The translations under genes and the position numbers were made by a program. The notes under the pieces were generated by a model. That model was given only the letters and a program-made list of their open reading frames with translations, ran no database searches and was not told the DNA's origin. Positions 41,056 through 49,597 of a DNA stretch of 64,000 nt are shown piece after piece. Source of the DNA: JBBRVW01 sp963784645 (lineage in GTDB: Bacteria; Actinomycetota; Actinomycetes; JACCUZ01); NCBI GenBank assembly GCA_963784645.1, contig CAWARY010000002.1:558001-622000 (forward strand), read 5' to 3'. Positions within the stretch are counted from its first letter, which is position 1. Each line of letters starts with the position of its first letter.

Positions 41056-43701
41056 GTGACACCGGGGCGACCCGCCGTACGTCCGGTCCGCGCGCGCGCC
41101 CGCCTGGGGGTGCTCGCCGGGCTCTGCGTGGCCCTCACCGCCGGGGCCCTCAGCGGGGCACCCGCCGAGGCCGCACCCGTACCGGCGCTGCACCTCAACC
41201 AGGTGGCTGCCGCGTCGCAGTGCCCGATCGGGCTGGGCCGGCCGCAGAGGGGCAGCGCCGCCAAGGCCCGCGCCCTGATGGCCGGCCGCGCCCAGATCAA
41301 CGAGTACGGCTGGTTCCACCTCGCGGCCAACCCGTCGTGGAAGCCGGTCAGCACGCTGGACAGCAGCGGCAAGGGCTACATGCACTCGCTGCACTACCTG
41401 CTGCCGCTGCTCCGGCGTGGGGTGAAGACCGGCAACAAGGACTTCATCGACCGTTTCTACTTCCTGATCCACGACTGGTACCGCGACAACAAGCCCGGCG
41501 GCGCCAGCAGCCGGTATGCCTGGGGCCCGCCGATCTACGAGGGTTTCCGCTCGCTCGTGCTCGTCTGTGCCGCTGCAGGGCCGCGCGGCACCGCGCCGTG
41601 GCTGGCGAGGGCGCTGAAGAAGCAGGGCGAGATGGCCGCCAGCTCGGCCCGGTACGAGGGCATCAACAACGCCTCGCTGCACCAGCAGATGGGGCTCTAC
41701 GCCGTGGCCGTGACCCTCGGTCGGCCCGCCTGGCGGCGGCTCGCGAAGCAGCGCATCGACACCCTCGCGGCCCGCCTCATCCACGAGGACGGGTCGGACG
41801 AGGAGGGCGCGCTCACCTACGCGCAGAACGACTACCGGTGGTTCAACCAGGCCGCCGAGCGGTTCCGCCGGGCCGGTGACTCGATCCCGCCGGAGTTCGC
41901 GCGGATCGCCGCGATCCCGGCCTTCCTCGCCCAGGCCACCCGGCCCGACGGCCGGATCGAGGCGCTCGGCGACTCCAGCCCGACGCTGCTCGGAGCCCGC
42001 AGCTGGGACGGCACCTCCGCCGAGTGGGCCGCCACCGGCGGTGCCAGCGGCGTTGCGCCGAGCGCCACCTTCAGCTCGTACGCCGGCGGCTACGTGTTCG
42101 GCCGCAGCGGCTGGGGCAGCGAGTCGCGCCCGCTCGTCGACCAGACCTACTACAGCGTGCGTGCCGGCCAGGGCAGCGGCATCCCGCACGCCCACGACGA
42201 CGCCGGCGCGCTGACGCTGTACTCCTACGGCTCCCCGCTGCTGCTCGACACCGGGCAGTGGAAGTACGTCTACGGCAGCACCCGGTCGTTCGTCGTGTCC
42301 CGGGCCGCGCACAACGCGGTGCTCGTCGACGGCGCCACCCGCAGCCGTCCGCGCCCCCAGGTCAGCACGGCGCAGGCGCCGGGCCTCGACATGACGACGG
42401 TCGTCGACACCGGCTACAGCGGGGTCACCCTGACCCGCACCATCGCCTACGACCGGGTCGACGACGTCGTCCTCGTGTGGGACCGCCTCGCCTCGGCCAA
42501 GCAGGTGCGGGCCAGCCAGCAGTGGGGCCTCGGCCGCGACCGCGGGGTCACCCTCGACCAGGACACCGCGCACACCACCGGCGAGGGCGCCAACGTGTCG
42601 ATGTTCTTCACCTCCGGCGGGGCGCCGCTCGACGTCGGGCGCGGTGACAAGAAGCCCTGGCGCGGCTGGAACAGCCTCGCCTACGGCGAGCTCTCGCCGG
42701 CCCCCTCGCTGCGCGCCACCCAGAAGGGCACCTCGCTGTCCTGGCTCACGGTGATCGCCCCGCGCAAGCCCGGCGTCCCGGGCTCGGCCTTCGCCGCGAC
42801 GTCGTCGGTGTCGTCGACGAACGCGTCGGTCGTCCTGCGCACGCCGACCGGCTCGCAGCAGGTCAACCTCGACGCCACCTCCGGCTCGCTCTCGCCGGCG
42901 ACCACCCTGACACCGACCGCCTCGGCTCCCGCACCGATCGTGCTGGCCGGCAGCTCGACGAGCCTGCGGGGCACCGGCCTGGCACCCGGCGCTGCCGTGA
43001 CGCTCGAGTCGATGCCGGCTGGAGGCACCGTCTGGAGCCCGGTCGCGTCCGGCGTCGCCAGCCAGGCCGGCACCGTCGATCTCGGCCCCGCGCCGATGTC
43101 GGCCACGTCCGACCTGCGGCTGGTGTCCGGCGGCGCTGCGTCGGCCCCGGTACGTGTCCTCGCGGCCGTCGCCCCGCAGCCGCCGTCAGGGGTCACCGCG
43201 ACCCCCACCGGCCCCGGCGAGGTCACCGTGTCGTGGCAGCCGCCCGTCGACACCGGCGGTGCGCCGCTCACCCGCTACGCCGTGCGGATCGACGGCAAGC
43301 GCGTCGTGATGGCCGCCGACGGCGCCACGAGCGTCGTCGTGAGCGGGGTGCATGCCGGCGACGAGGTGGCCAAGGTCCGTGCGTTCAACGCGGTGGCGAG
43401 GTCGCCCTGGGCGCCGATCGGCGTGGCGGTGCCGCCGTACCCCTCGGTGACCGGTCCCACCAAGGTGCGGAAGGGCACGACGGTCAGGGTGCGGCTCGCG
43501 GGCCTGCTGCCCGGCCAGGTCGCCGATGTCGCGGTGAAGACCGTGAAGAGCGGCGCGGTGAAGGTACGGCACCGGAAGGCCACCACGAACGGCACCGCTA
43601 CGGTCCGGTTCCTGGTGCGGTCGACCACCCGGGTGTCCGCCACCAGCGGTGGTATCACCTCCGACGTCCTCCGGATCGGAGTGCCGACCAGGAGGCGCTG
43701 A
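41056..43701 (+). CDS. Secreted heparinase II/III-family protein with a fibronectin type III domain
   Basis: The 881-residue protein has a Sec signal peptide (basic start, hydrophobic core ~17-35, cleavage near AEA-AP at ~39). An alginate-lyase-like helical barrel follows (INNASLHQQMGLYAV near residue 205), then a heparinase II/III beta domain (HAHDDAGALTLYSYG near residue 378). A Fn3 module near residue 720 (GEVTVSWQPPVDTGG) and a C-terminal beta domain end it. It should cleave an acidic polysaccharide by beta-elimination outside the cell. GTG 41056 follows GGGGGAG. No sugar importer or regulator is next to it, so its substrate is not indicated. Confidence 0.85.
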   Translation: MTPGRPAVRPVRARARLGVLAGLCVALTAGALSGAPAEAAPVPALHLNQVAAASQCPIGLGRPQRGSAAKARALMAGRAQINEYGWFHLAANPSWKPVSTLDSSGKGYMHSLHYLLPLLRRGVKTGNKDFIDRFYFLIHDWYRDNKPGGASSRYAWGPPIYEGFRSLVLVCAAAGPRGTAPWLARALKKQGEMAASSARYEGINNASLHQQMGLYAVAVTLGRPAWRRLAKQRIDTLAARLIHEDGSDEEGALTYAQNDYRWFNQAAERFRRAGDSIPPEFARIAAIPAFLAQATRPDGRIEALGDSSPTLLGARSWDGTSAEWAATGGASGVAPSATFSSYAGGYVFGRSGWGSESRPLVDQTYYSVRAGQGSGIPHAHDDAGALTLYSYGSPLLLDTGQWKYVYGSTRSFVVSRAAHNAVLVDGATRSRPRPQVSTAQAPGLDMTTVVDTGYSGVTLTRTIAYDRVDDVVLVWDRLASAKQVRASQQWGLGRDRGVTLDQDTAHTTGEGANVSMFFTSGGAPLDVGRGDKKPWRGWNSLAYGELSPAPSLRATQKGTSLSWLTVIAPRKPGVPGSAFAATSSVSSTNASVVLRTPTGSQQVNLDATSGSLSPATTLTPTASAPAPIVLAGSSTSLRGTGLAPGAAVTLESMPAGGTVWSPVASGVASQAGTVDLGPAPMSATSDLRLVSGGAASAPVRVLAAVAPQPPSGVTATPTGPGEVTVSWQPPVDTGGAPLTRYAVRIDGKRVVMAADGATSVVVSGVHAGDEVAKVRAFNAVARSPWAPIGVAVPPYPSVTGPTKVRKGTTVRVRLAGLLPGQVADVAVKTVKSGAVKVRHRKATTNGTATVRFLVRSTTRVSATSGGITSDVLRIGVPTRRR

Positions 43702-43758
43702 CCGCTTCGCACCGGCCCCGGCGCTCATCCCGCCGCGCTGTCGGCCGGCGGCGGCAGG

Positions 43759-44814
43759 ATGGGCGGCGTGACGCGGTGGGTGCTGCACGTCGACCTGGAC
43801 CAGTTCCTGGCCGCCGTCGAGATCCTCCGCCACCCGGAGTACGCCGGCCTGCCGGTGGTGGTCGGCGGCGACGGTGACCCCACCAAGCGCGGTGTCGTCA
43901 GCACCGCGTCGTACGAGGCGCGCGCGAGAGGCGTCAGGTCGGGGACGCCGATGCGCACCGCGGCGAGACGGATCCCGGAGGCCGTCTTCCTGCCGGTCGA
44001 CCGCGCGCACTACGAGGCGGTGTCGGCCGAGGTGATGGCCGCCCTGCGCACCGTCACCGAGCAGGTCGAGGTGCTCGGCTGGGACGAGGCGTTCCTGGGC
44101 ATCGAGATCCCCGTCGAGCGCGCCGGTGTCGTCGCCGACGAACCCGAGGCGGTCGCACGCGAGGTCCAGGCGCGGGTGCTCCGGGCGACCCGGCTGCACT
44201 GCTCGGTCGGCATCGGCCGCAACCGGCTGCAGGCGAAGATCGCGACGTCGTACGGCAAGCCGGCGGGGGTGTTCCGGCTCACCGGCGCGACGTGGTTCGA
44301 CGTGCTCGGCGACCTGCCCACCGACGCGCTGTGGGGGGTCGGCGGCAAGACAGCGCAGAAGCTCACCGACCTCGGGCTCAGCACCGTGCGGGCGCTCGCC
44401 GAGGCCGACGTCGACGCGCTGGCCGCCCGGTTTGGGCCCGCGACCGGGCCGTGGCTGCAGCGGCTGGCCACCGGCCGCGACAGCGCTGCCGTGAGCAGCA
44501 CGCCGTACGTCCGGCGCTCGCTCGGCCGCGAGGTCACCTACCAGCAGGATCTCGCCGACTGGGCCGACGTCCGCCGTGAGGTGATCGCCCTGGCGCGACG
44601 GGTCGCCGGCGAGGTCGCCGACGAAGGCCGCGACGCACTCCGGGTCGTCGTGAAGGTGCGCTACGTGCCGTTCTTCACCGCGACACATGGCCGCACCCTG
44701 CCGGAGCCGACCACCGACGCGGACACGATCGAGGCCGCCGCGCTGGAGGCGCTGGACCGGTTCGAGCAGCGCCCGGTGCGGCTGCTCGGCGTCCGGGCAG
44801 AGCTGGTCCGCTAG
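43759..44814 (+). CDS. dinB2: Y-family DNA polymerase, DinB2 type with leucine at the steric gate
   Basis: The 351-residue polymerase has the catalytic carboxylates Asp12 and Asp14 in HVDLDQFLAAVE and Asp109-Glu110 in GWDEAFLG. The DNA-binding helix-hairpin (LWGVGGKTAQKLTDLG) and a C-terminal little-finger domain follow. At the position of the aromatic steric gate (Phe13 in E. coli DinB) this protein has Leu17. Mycobacterium smegmatis DinB2 has Leu there too and readily inserts ribonucleotides, so this enzyme may do the same. No C-terminal beta-clamp motif is obvious. It is convergent with the molybdenum-hydroxylase operon, and the two stop codons share CTAG. Confidence 0.92.
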   Translation: MGGVTRWVLHVDLDQFLAAVEILRHPEYAGLPVVVGGDGDPTKRGVVSTASYEARARGVRSGTPMRTAARRIPEAVFLPVDRAHYEAVSAEVMAALRTVTEQVEVLGWDEAFLGIEIPVERAGVVADEPEAVAREVQARVLRATRLHCSVGIGRNRLQAKIATSYGKPAGVFRLTGATWFDVLGDLPTDALWGVGGKTAQKLTDLGLSTVRALAEADVDALAARFGPATGPWLQRLATGRDSAAVSSTPYVRRSLGREVTYQQDLADWADVRREVIALARRVAGEVADEGRDALRVVVKVRYVPFFTATHGRTLPEPTTDADTIEAAALEALDRFEQRPVRLLGVRAELVR

Positions 44815-46898
44815 CGCTGGTCGAGTGCCGCGACCACGGCCTCCGCGGTGAGCGGGAGGTCGCGCACGCGGACCCCGACCGCGGCGGCGAGCGCGTTGGC
44901 GATCGCGGCCGCAGTCGGTCCCTGCGCGACCTCGCCGCAGCCCACCGACGGCAGGTCCGGGCGGTCCAGCAGCACGACGTCGACGACGGGGACCTCGGAG
45001 AACCGCAGCACCGGGTAGGTCTCCCAGTCGGTGCTGGTCACCCGGCAGGTGTCGAAGCGCACCCGCTCCTTCAGCGTCCAGCTCGCCGCCTGCACCGCCC
45101 CGCCCTCGACCTGGTTGCGGACGCCGTCGGGCTGCACGACCCGGCCCACCTCGACGGCCAGGGTGAGCCGCCGCAACCGCACGTCGGCGACCGCCTCGAC
45201 CTCGGCGACCACCGCGCACCAGCCACCCTTCTTGTACTGCGCCACGGCGACGCCGTGCCCGACGTCGCCGCCGGTCGGCCGCGACGCCCAGCCGACCCGC
45301 TCCGCCACCGCCTCGAGCACCGCACGCCCGCGCGGGTCGGACAGGTGGTCGAGCCGGTAGGCCACCGGGTCGGCGCCGGCCGACTCGGCCAGCTCGTCCA
45401 TGAACGACTCGTTCGCGAACACGTTGGTGAACGCGCCCAGCGACCGCAGCGACGACGACCGCAGTGCGACCTGGTCCAGCCGGTGGCCGGTGATCCGCCG
45501 CGCCGGCACGTCGTAGGACGGCACCGCGCCACGCGCGCTGCCCGCGCCCCGCTCGGGCGGCGGGTCGACGGGTGCGCGCGCCGGTGCACCTCCGTCGACG
45601 TGGGAGGCGGCCAGCAGCCCGGGAGTGCCGGCGAAGCCGGGGCGCGACGTGTGGCCCTGGCTCCAGATGTCGCACTCCCAGCTGGTGATGCGGCCGTTGT
45701 CCAGCCGCGCCGCGAGACCGACGACCTGCGGCGACCCGAACGGTGACCACGCCAGCTCGTCGGCGCGGCTCCACCGCACCTGCACCGGCCGACCGGACAC
45801 CGCGCGCGCCAGCAGCACGGCGTCGAAGGCCGCGTCGTCGGCGCCGTTGTGCCCGTACGCCCCGGCACTCTCGACGTGTTCGACGACGACGCGGCCGGCG
45901 TCGATCGACAGCGCCTGTGCGACCGCGAGCCGTAGCCCGAACACGTTCTGACTGTGGCTCCACACGTGCACGTGGTCGTCGTTCCAGCGGGCCAGCCCGC
46001 AGCTCGGCGCGATGGATGCGTGCGCCAGGAACGGCCGGCTGTACGACGCCGCCATCTTGCGCGAGCCGGTGGCGGTCGCGGTGTCGCCGGTCTCGTCGAC
46101 GACGAAGTCGGTGTGCGGCCCGGCGCGCAGGTAGGTCGCGAGGTCGCCCTCGTCAGGCAGGGTCGGCCGCTCGTCCCACCTGGCGGCGCGGTTCAGCCCG
46201 TCGGCGGCGAGGTCGGCGACCCGCTCGTCGTCGGCGACGACCCCGAGGAACGACCCGTCGCGCACGACGGCGACGACGTGCTCGGTGGCGGCGACCGCGT
46301 CGACGTCGACCGACACGAGGGTCGCGGCGGGGGACGGTGGTCGCACCACGCGCCCCCACAGCTGGCCGGGCAGCAGCAGGTCGGCGAGGTAGCGCGGGCG
46401 GCCGGTCACCTTGTCGGGCAGGTCCAGCCGTGCGACGTCGACCGGAGTGCTGTCCGCAGCCTTGGGCGCCGCGGTCCCGTCGGCGTCCACGTCGAGGTCG
46501 ACGAGCGCTGCCAGCTCGCCGTACGTCGTGCTGCGGCCGTCCGGTGCGGTGAACGTGCCGTCGCGCACCACCACGTCGGGGCCGAGCCGTTCGACAGCGG
46601 CGGCGAGGAACAGGGCGCGGGCCGACGCGCACGCCTGGCGCAGCGCCGAGCCCGAGTCGGCCACCGACATGCTGCCGGCGGTCGGACCCTCGTCCGGGGC
46701 GAGGCCGGTGTGCGCACCGAGCACCCGCACCGTCGCCGGCGCGACGTCGAGCTCCAGCGCGGCGATCGCCGCCAGCGCGGTGAGGATCCCCTGTCCCAGC
46801 TCGACCTTGCCGGTGCGCACGGTGACGGTGCCGTCGTCACCGACGTGCAGCCACGACGACAGCCGCGGGGCAGCGGCGAGGTGCGGGGGGAGGCTCAT
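44811..46898 (-). CDS. Molybdopterin-binding large subunit of a xanthine-oxidase-family hydroxylase (IorB-like)
   Basis: The 695-residue subunit has the small aldehyde-oxidase domain early (VTGRPRYLADLLLPGQLWG near residue 160) and the Mo-pterin domain, with the active-site Glu in GCGEVAQGP near residue 665. It is of the type that teams only with a 2Fe-2S subunit (isoquinoline 1-oxidoreductase, nicotinate dehydrogenase of Pseudomonas) and passes electrons to cytochromes. No FAD subunit is nearby. The start overlaps the small-subunit stop by four bases (ATGA). It would hydroxylate an N-heterocycle or aldehyde using water. A family-specific loop is shorter than in IorB. Confidence 0.87.
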   Translation of the reverse strand: MSLPPHLAAAPRLSSWLHVGDDGTVTVRTGKVELGQGILTALAAIAALELDVAPATVRVLGAHTGLAPDEGPTAGSMSVADSGSALRQACASARALFLAAAVERLGPDVVVRDGTFTAPDGRSTTYGELAALVDLDVDADGTAAPKAADSTPVDVARLDLPDKVTGRPRYLADLLLPGQLWGRVVRPPSPAATLVSVDVDAVAATEHVVAVVRDGSFLGVVADDERVADLAADGLNRAARWDERPTLPDEGDLATYLRAGPHTDFVVDETGDTATATGSRKMAASYSRPFLAHASIAPSCGLARWNDDHVHVWSHSQNVFGLRLAVAQALSIDAGRVVVEHVESAGAYGHNGADDAAFDAVLLARAVSGRPVQVRWSRADELAWSPFGSPQVVGLAARLDNGRITSWECDIWSQGHTSRPGFAGTPGLLAASHVDGGAPARAPVDPPPERGAGSARGAVPSYDVPARRITGHRLDQVALRSSSLRSLGAFTNVFANESFMDELAESAGADPVAYRLDHLSDPRGRAVLEAVAERVGWASRPTGGDVGHGVAVAQYKKGGWCAVVAEVEAVADVRLRRLTLAVEVGRVVQPDGVRNQVEGGAVQAASWTLKERVRFDTCRVTSTDWETYPVLRFSEVPVVDVVLLDRPDLPSVGCGEVAQGPTAAAIANALAAAVGVRVRDLPLTAEAVVAALDQR

Positions 46899-47365
46899 CG
46901 GTCGACCTCCGCCGCCCGCAGCACGGCGGCCACCATCCGGCGCTGCGCGCCGCAGCGGCAGAGGTTCCGGTCCAGCGCCTCGACGACGGCGTCCTCGGTG
47001 GGCGAGGGGTTCTCGGCGAGCAGTGCCGCCGCGCTGACCAGGACCCCGGAGACGCAGAACCCGCACTGCGCGGCCTGCTCGTCGAGGAAGGCCTGCTGCA
47101 CCGGGTGCAGTCCGCCGTTGCTGCCGAGCCCCTCGACGGTGACGACGTCCTTGCCGTCGGCCGACCAGATCGGGGTGTCGCACGACGGGGCGGCCTTGCC
47201 GTCGACCAGCACAAAACAGGCGCCGCACAGCCCGACGCCGCACCCGAACCGGGTTCCCGGCTTGCCCAGCTCGTGCCGCAGCACGTGCAGCAGCGGCGCG
47301 TCGGGCTCGGTGGTCACCTCGCGCGGCTCGCCGTCGACGGTGAGCCGGAAGGTCTGCTCGGTCAT
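46895..47365 (-). CDS. 2Fe-2S subunit of the molybdenum hydroxylase (IorA-like)
   Basis: The 156-residue subunit has a plant-type ferredoxin cluster (GCGVGLCGAC, then PSCDTP) and an N-terminal-helical cluster (CGFCVSG, then NLCRCG). Both [2Fe-2S] sites are complete. It relays electrons from the molybdenum subunit, with which it overlaps by four bases. Length is normal for the family. It follows the TauE exporter gene after seven bases, so it is inside the CMD-TauE-hydroxylase operon. Confidence 0.95.
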   Translation of the reverse strand: MTEQTFRLTVDGEPREVTTEPDAPLLHVLRHELGKPGTRFGCGVGLCGACFVLVDGKAAPSCDTPIWSADGKDVVTVEGLGSNGGLHPVQQAFLDEQAAQCGFCVSGVLVSAAALLAENPSPTEDAVVEALDRNLCRCGAQRRMVAAVLRAAEVDR

Positions 47366-47372
47366 GGGGGCG

Positions 47373-48161
47373 TCAGCCTCCCGTCACGACGTTGTGGGCC
47401 AACGACACCGCGGACGCGGCGACGAGCACCAGCGTGACCCGCTGGAACGTCACGCGCGACAGCTTGGTCGCCGCCCACGTCCCGATCGGCTGGGTCAGTG
47501 CTATCGGCACCAGGAGGAGCAGGCTCTCGATCAGGCGGCTCCCGGTGTACAGGCCGACGAACCCCAACGTGATGGCCTGCACCACGGCGCCGACGCCGAA
47601 CAGGACCGCGAGCGAGAAGACGTAGGCCCGCGGCAGCAGCTGGAAGCCGTGCAGGTAGGTCGTGAGCAGCGGTCCGGAGATCCCGGTCGAGCCCTGCAGA
47701 CCGCCGGCGACCAGACCGACGGGTGGTGACGTGAGGCGAGTGAGCCTGGTCGGCAGGTGGAAGCCGGGGTGCGCGAGTGCCACGACGACGTAGGCGACGA
47801 TCACGACGACCAGTGCGGCGGACAGGGCCCGGCCGTCGAGCGACTTCAGTGCGAAGGTGCCGACGACCGCGCCGACGATGCTCGTGACCACCAGGCTCCG
47901 CAGGTCGCGGGTGCGGGGGTACTCGGCGCGGTGCGACACCACCAGCCAGCCGTTCGCCACGATGCCGGGGATCGCCATGATGACCACGGCGTGCTCGACG
48001 CCCAGGAACGGCGCCATCACCGGTATCGCGACCTGCGGGAGCCCGCCGCCGGTCGCGCCCTTGATGAACGCGCCGATGGCGACGGCGACGACGATGATGA
48101 CGACATCGAGCGCGCTCGTGCCCGACCCCGCAGCGGCGGCCGCGGCGAGCGTGCCGGTCAT
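47373..48161 (-). CDS. TauE/SafE-family membrane transporter
   Basis: The 262-residue protein has about seven or eight membrane segments and the two family repeats, each with a Gly/Pro turn (GAFIKGATGGGLPQVAIPV; GGLQGSTGISGPLL). TauE/SafE proteins export organic sulfonates or other small anions. It sits between the CMD-type gene (22 bases) and the hydroxylase small subunit (7 bases), so it shares their transcript. It may export a by-product or import an anionic substrate. The specificity cannot be read from sequence. Confidence 0.88.
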   Translation of the reverse strand: MTGTLAAAAAAGSGTSALDVVIIVVAVAIGAFIKGATGGGLPQVAIPVMAPFLGVEHAVVIMAIPGIVANGWLVVSHRAEYPRTRDLRSLVVTSIVGAVVGTFALKSLDGRALSAALVVVIVAYVVVALAHPGFHLPTRLTRLTSPPVGLVAGGLQGSTGISGPLLTTYLHGFQLLPRAYVFSLAVLFGVGAVVQAITLGFVGLYTGSRLIESLLLLVPIALTQPIGTWAATKLSRVTFQRVTLVLVAASAVSLAHNVVTGG

Positions 48162-48183
48162 CGGGCGCCTCGTGGCGCCCTGG

Positions 48184-48852
48184 TCATGCGGTCGAGTCCG
48201 CGGTCTGCTCGCCGGCGGTGGTGGCGCCGGCGCCCTTGGCCCAGTAGGCCTGCGCGGCCTTGCTCTCGGCCAGGGCCTCAGCGGTCTCGAAGCCGGGCGC
48301 CATCGACGCCGACGTGCCGGCGAGCACCTGGTGGTGCTCGATGTCGAGCAGCCGCAGCCAGGACTGCTGCCCGAAGGTGAGGCCGACGAAGCAGCCGAGC
48401 TCGACCAGCTCGGCCTCGGTGAAGTGCGCGTTCATCCGCTCCCAGAACGCGTCGTCGACGTCGAGTCGCCAGGCGATCGCCTCGGTGTAGGCCAGCGCTG
48501 CCTTCTGTCGCTCGTCGTAGCGCTCGCTGGACTCGAAGTTGAGCAGCTCGTCGTACTGCTGCTCGAGCAGCCCGGCGGTGGTGGCCTTGATGGAGCGCTG
48601 GTTGCCGCAGAACTCGCACTTCACGGTGCGCGACACGTAGACCCGCGCGAGCTCCTTGATGCTGTGGTCGAGGACGCCGGAGTGGAAGATCGCCTGCCAC
48701 GAGTCGGCGAAGGCCCAGAACGCGTTCGGGGCGTGCGCGCGGACCGCCGAGGACTCCGGCCGCGGGGTGCCCTCGCGGGCGCACCGGTGCATCTCCTCCT
48801 GCATCCGCTCGTCCATCGACTCGACCGGGACGTAGCTGATGCGCGGTGCCAT
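48184..48852 (-). CDS. Carboxymuconolactone-decarboxylase/AhpD-family protein
   Basis: The 222-residue protein has the AhpD-type redox motif CEFCGNQRS near residue 79, with the conserved downstream His in the family position replaced by the local QRSIKATT helix. A long C-terminal helical extension (EHHQVLAGTSASM) follows. CMD relatives work in aromatic degradation; CxxC types reduce peroxides. ATG 48852 follows GGAGG. It is first in the operon with the TauE exporter and molybdenum hydroxylase, under the perfect palindrome at 48875-48886. Redox partner or decarboxylase cannot be decided. Confidence 0.85.
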   Translation of the reverse strand: MAPRISYVPVESMDERMQEEMHRCAREGTPRPESSAVRAHAPNAFWAFADSWQAIFHSGVLDHSIKELARVYVSRTVKCEFCGNQRSIKATTAGLLEQQYDELLNFESSERYDERQKAALAYTEAIAWRLDVDDAFWERMNAHFTEAELVELGCFVGLTFGQQSWLRLLDIEHHQVLAGTSASMAPGFETAEALAESKAAQAYWAKGAGATTAGEQTADSTA

Positions 48853-48874
48853 GGGAAGCCTCCGATGCGACGGT

Positions 48875-48896
48875 GCAATCGATTGCGGTCACTGTA
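48875..48896 (-). promoter_or_regulatory. Promoter region with perfect LacI-type operator for the molybdenum-hydroxylase operon
   Basis: GCAATCGATTGC (48875-48886) is the same perfect 12-bp palindrome as at 5405-5416. On the minus strand a TACAGT (from ACTGTA at 48891-48896) four bases upstream is a plausible -10. No clear -35 is seen. It precedes the CMD start (48852) by 22 bases and would repress this operon in concert with the Liv importer. Confidence 0.72.
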
Positions 48897-48998
48897 GACC
48901 CGCGGCTCGTCAGGGCGGAAGGCCAGGGCCGTGTGGCCCACGCCACACCGGCTGCGGACACGCGCGCGTCCGCAGCCGGTGCCTGCGAGGATCCCGGC

Positions 48999-49562
48999 AT
49001 GACCCAGCACGTGCCGCGGTTCCTGGTCACCCAGCGCCTGACGATGATGGTCAACCGGTACGACGTGCTGGAGACCGCGCCCGACGGGTCGCCCGGCCGG
49101 TTGCTGGCCACCGCCCAGCAGAAGCGGATGGCGTTCAAGGAGCAGGTCACGTTCTACGCCGACGCCGACCGGAGCACGCCGGTGTTCGGCTTCAAGGCCC
49201 GCCAGCGGCTCGACCTCGGCGCCGGCTACGACGTCACCGACGCGACCGGCACGGTTCTCGGGTACTTCCGCAAGGACTTCGCACAGAGCCTGCTCCGGAC
49301 GACCTTCCACGTCGAGGCCCCCGGGCTGCGCGCGACCGGCCGGGAGCGCAGCCTGCCGATCGCGCTGGTCCGGCGGGTCGTCGACGTCCCGCTGGCGTTC
49401 CACTTCGACTTCCGGGACGAGGCGACCGACACGGTGGTGATGAGCAGCCAGAAGAAGTTCGCGCTGCGCGACCGTTACGTCGTCGACGTGCCGGACCCCC
49501 GGATCGACTTCCGGCTGGCCGCCTCGGTCGCGGTTGCCCTGGACGCGCTGCTCTCCCGCTGA
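48999..49562 (+). CDS. LURP-one-related (DUF567-like) protein
   Basis: The 187-residue protein resembles LURP-one-related / phospholipid-scramblase-like Tubby folds: a YDVLETA strand, KEQVTFYADADR, and a series of beta strands (FGFKARQRLDLGAGYDV, LGYFRKDFAQSLLRTTFHV). These often bind lipid or DNA; bacterial functions are unclear. ATG 48999 is chosen because it begins at the first strand. It is divergent from the CMD operon and shares a 113-base region with its operator, so the LacI protein could also influence it. Confidence 0.75.
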   Translation: MTQHVPRFLVTQRLTMMVNRYDVLETAPDGSPGRLLATAQQKRMAFKEQVTFYADADRSTPVFGFKARQRLDLGAGYDVTDATGTVLGYFRKDFAQSLLRTTFHVEAPGLRATGRERSLPIALVRRVVDVPLAFHFDFRDEATDTVVMSSQKKFALRDRYVVDVPDPRIDFRLAASVAVALDALLSR

Positions 49563-49597
49563 CCACGCGAGCATCCGTGGGTGCCGGCCGAGGACGG

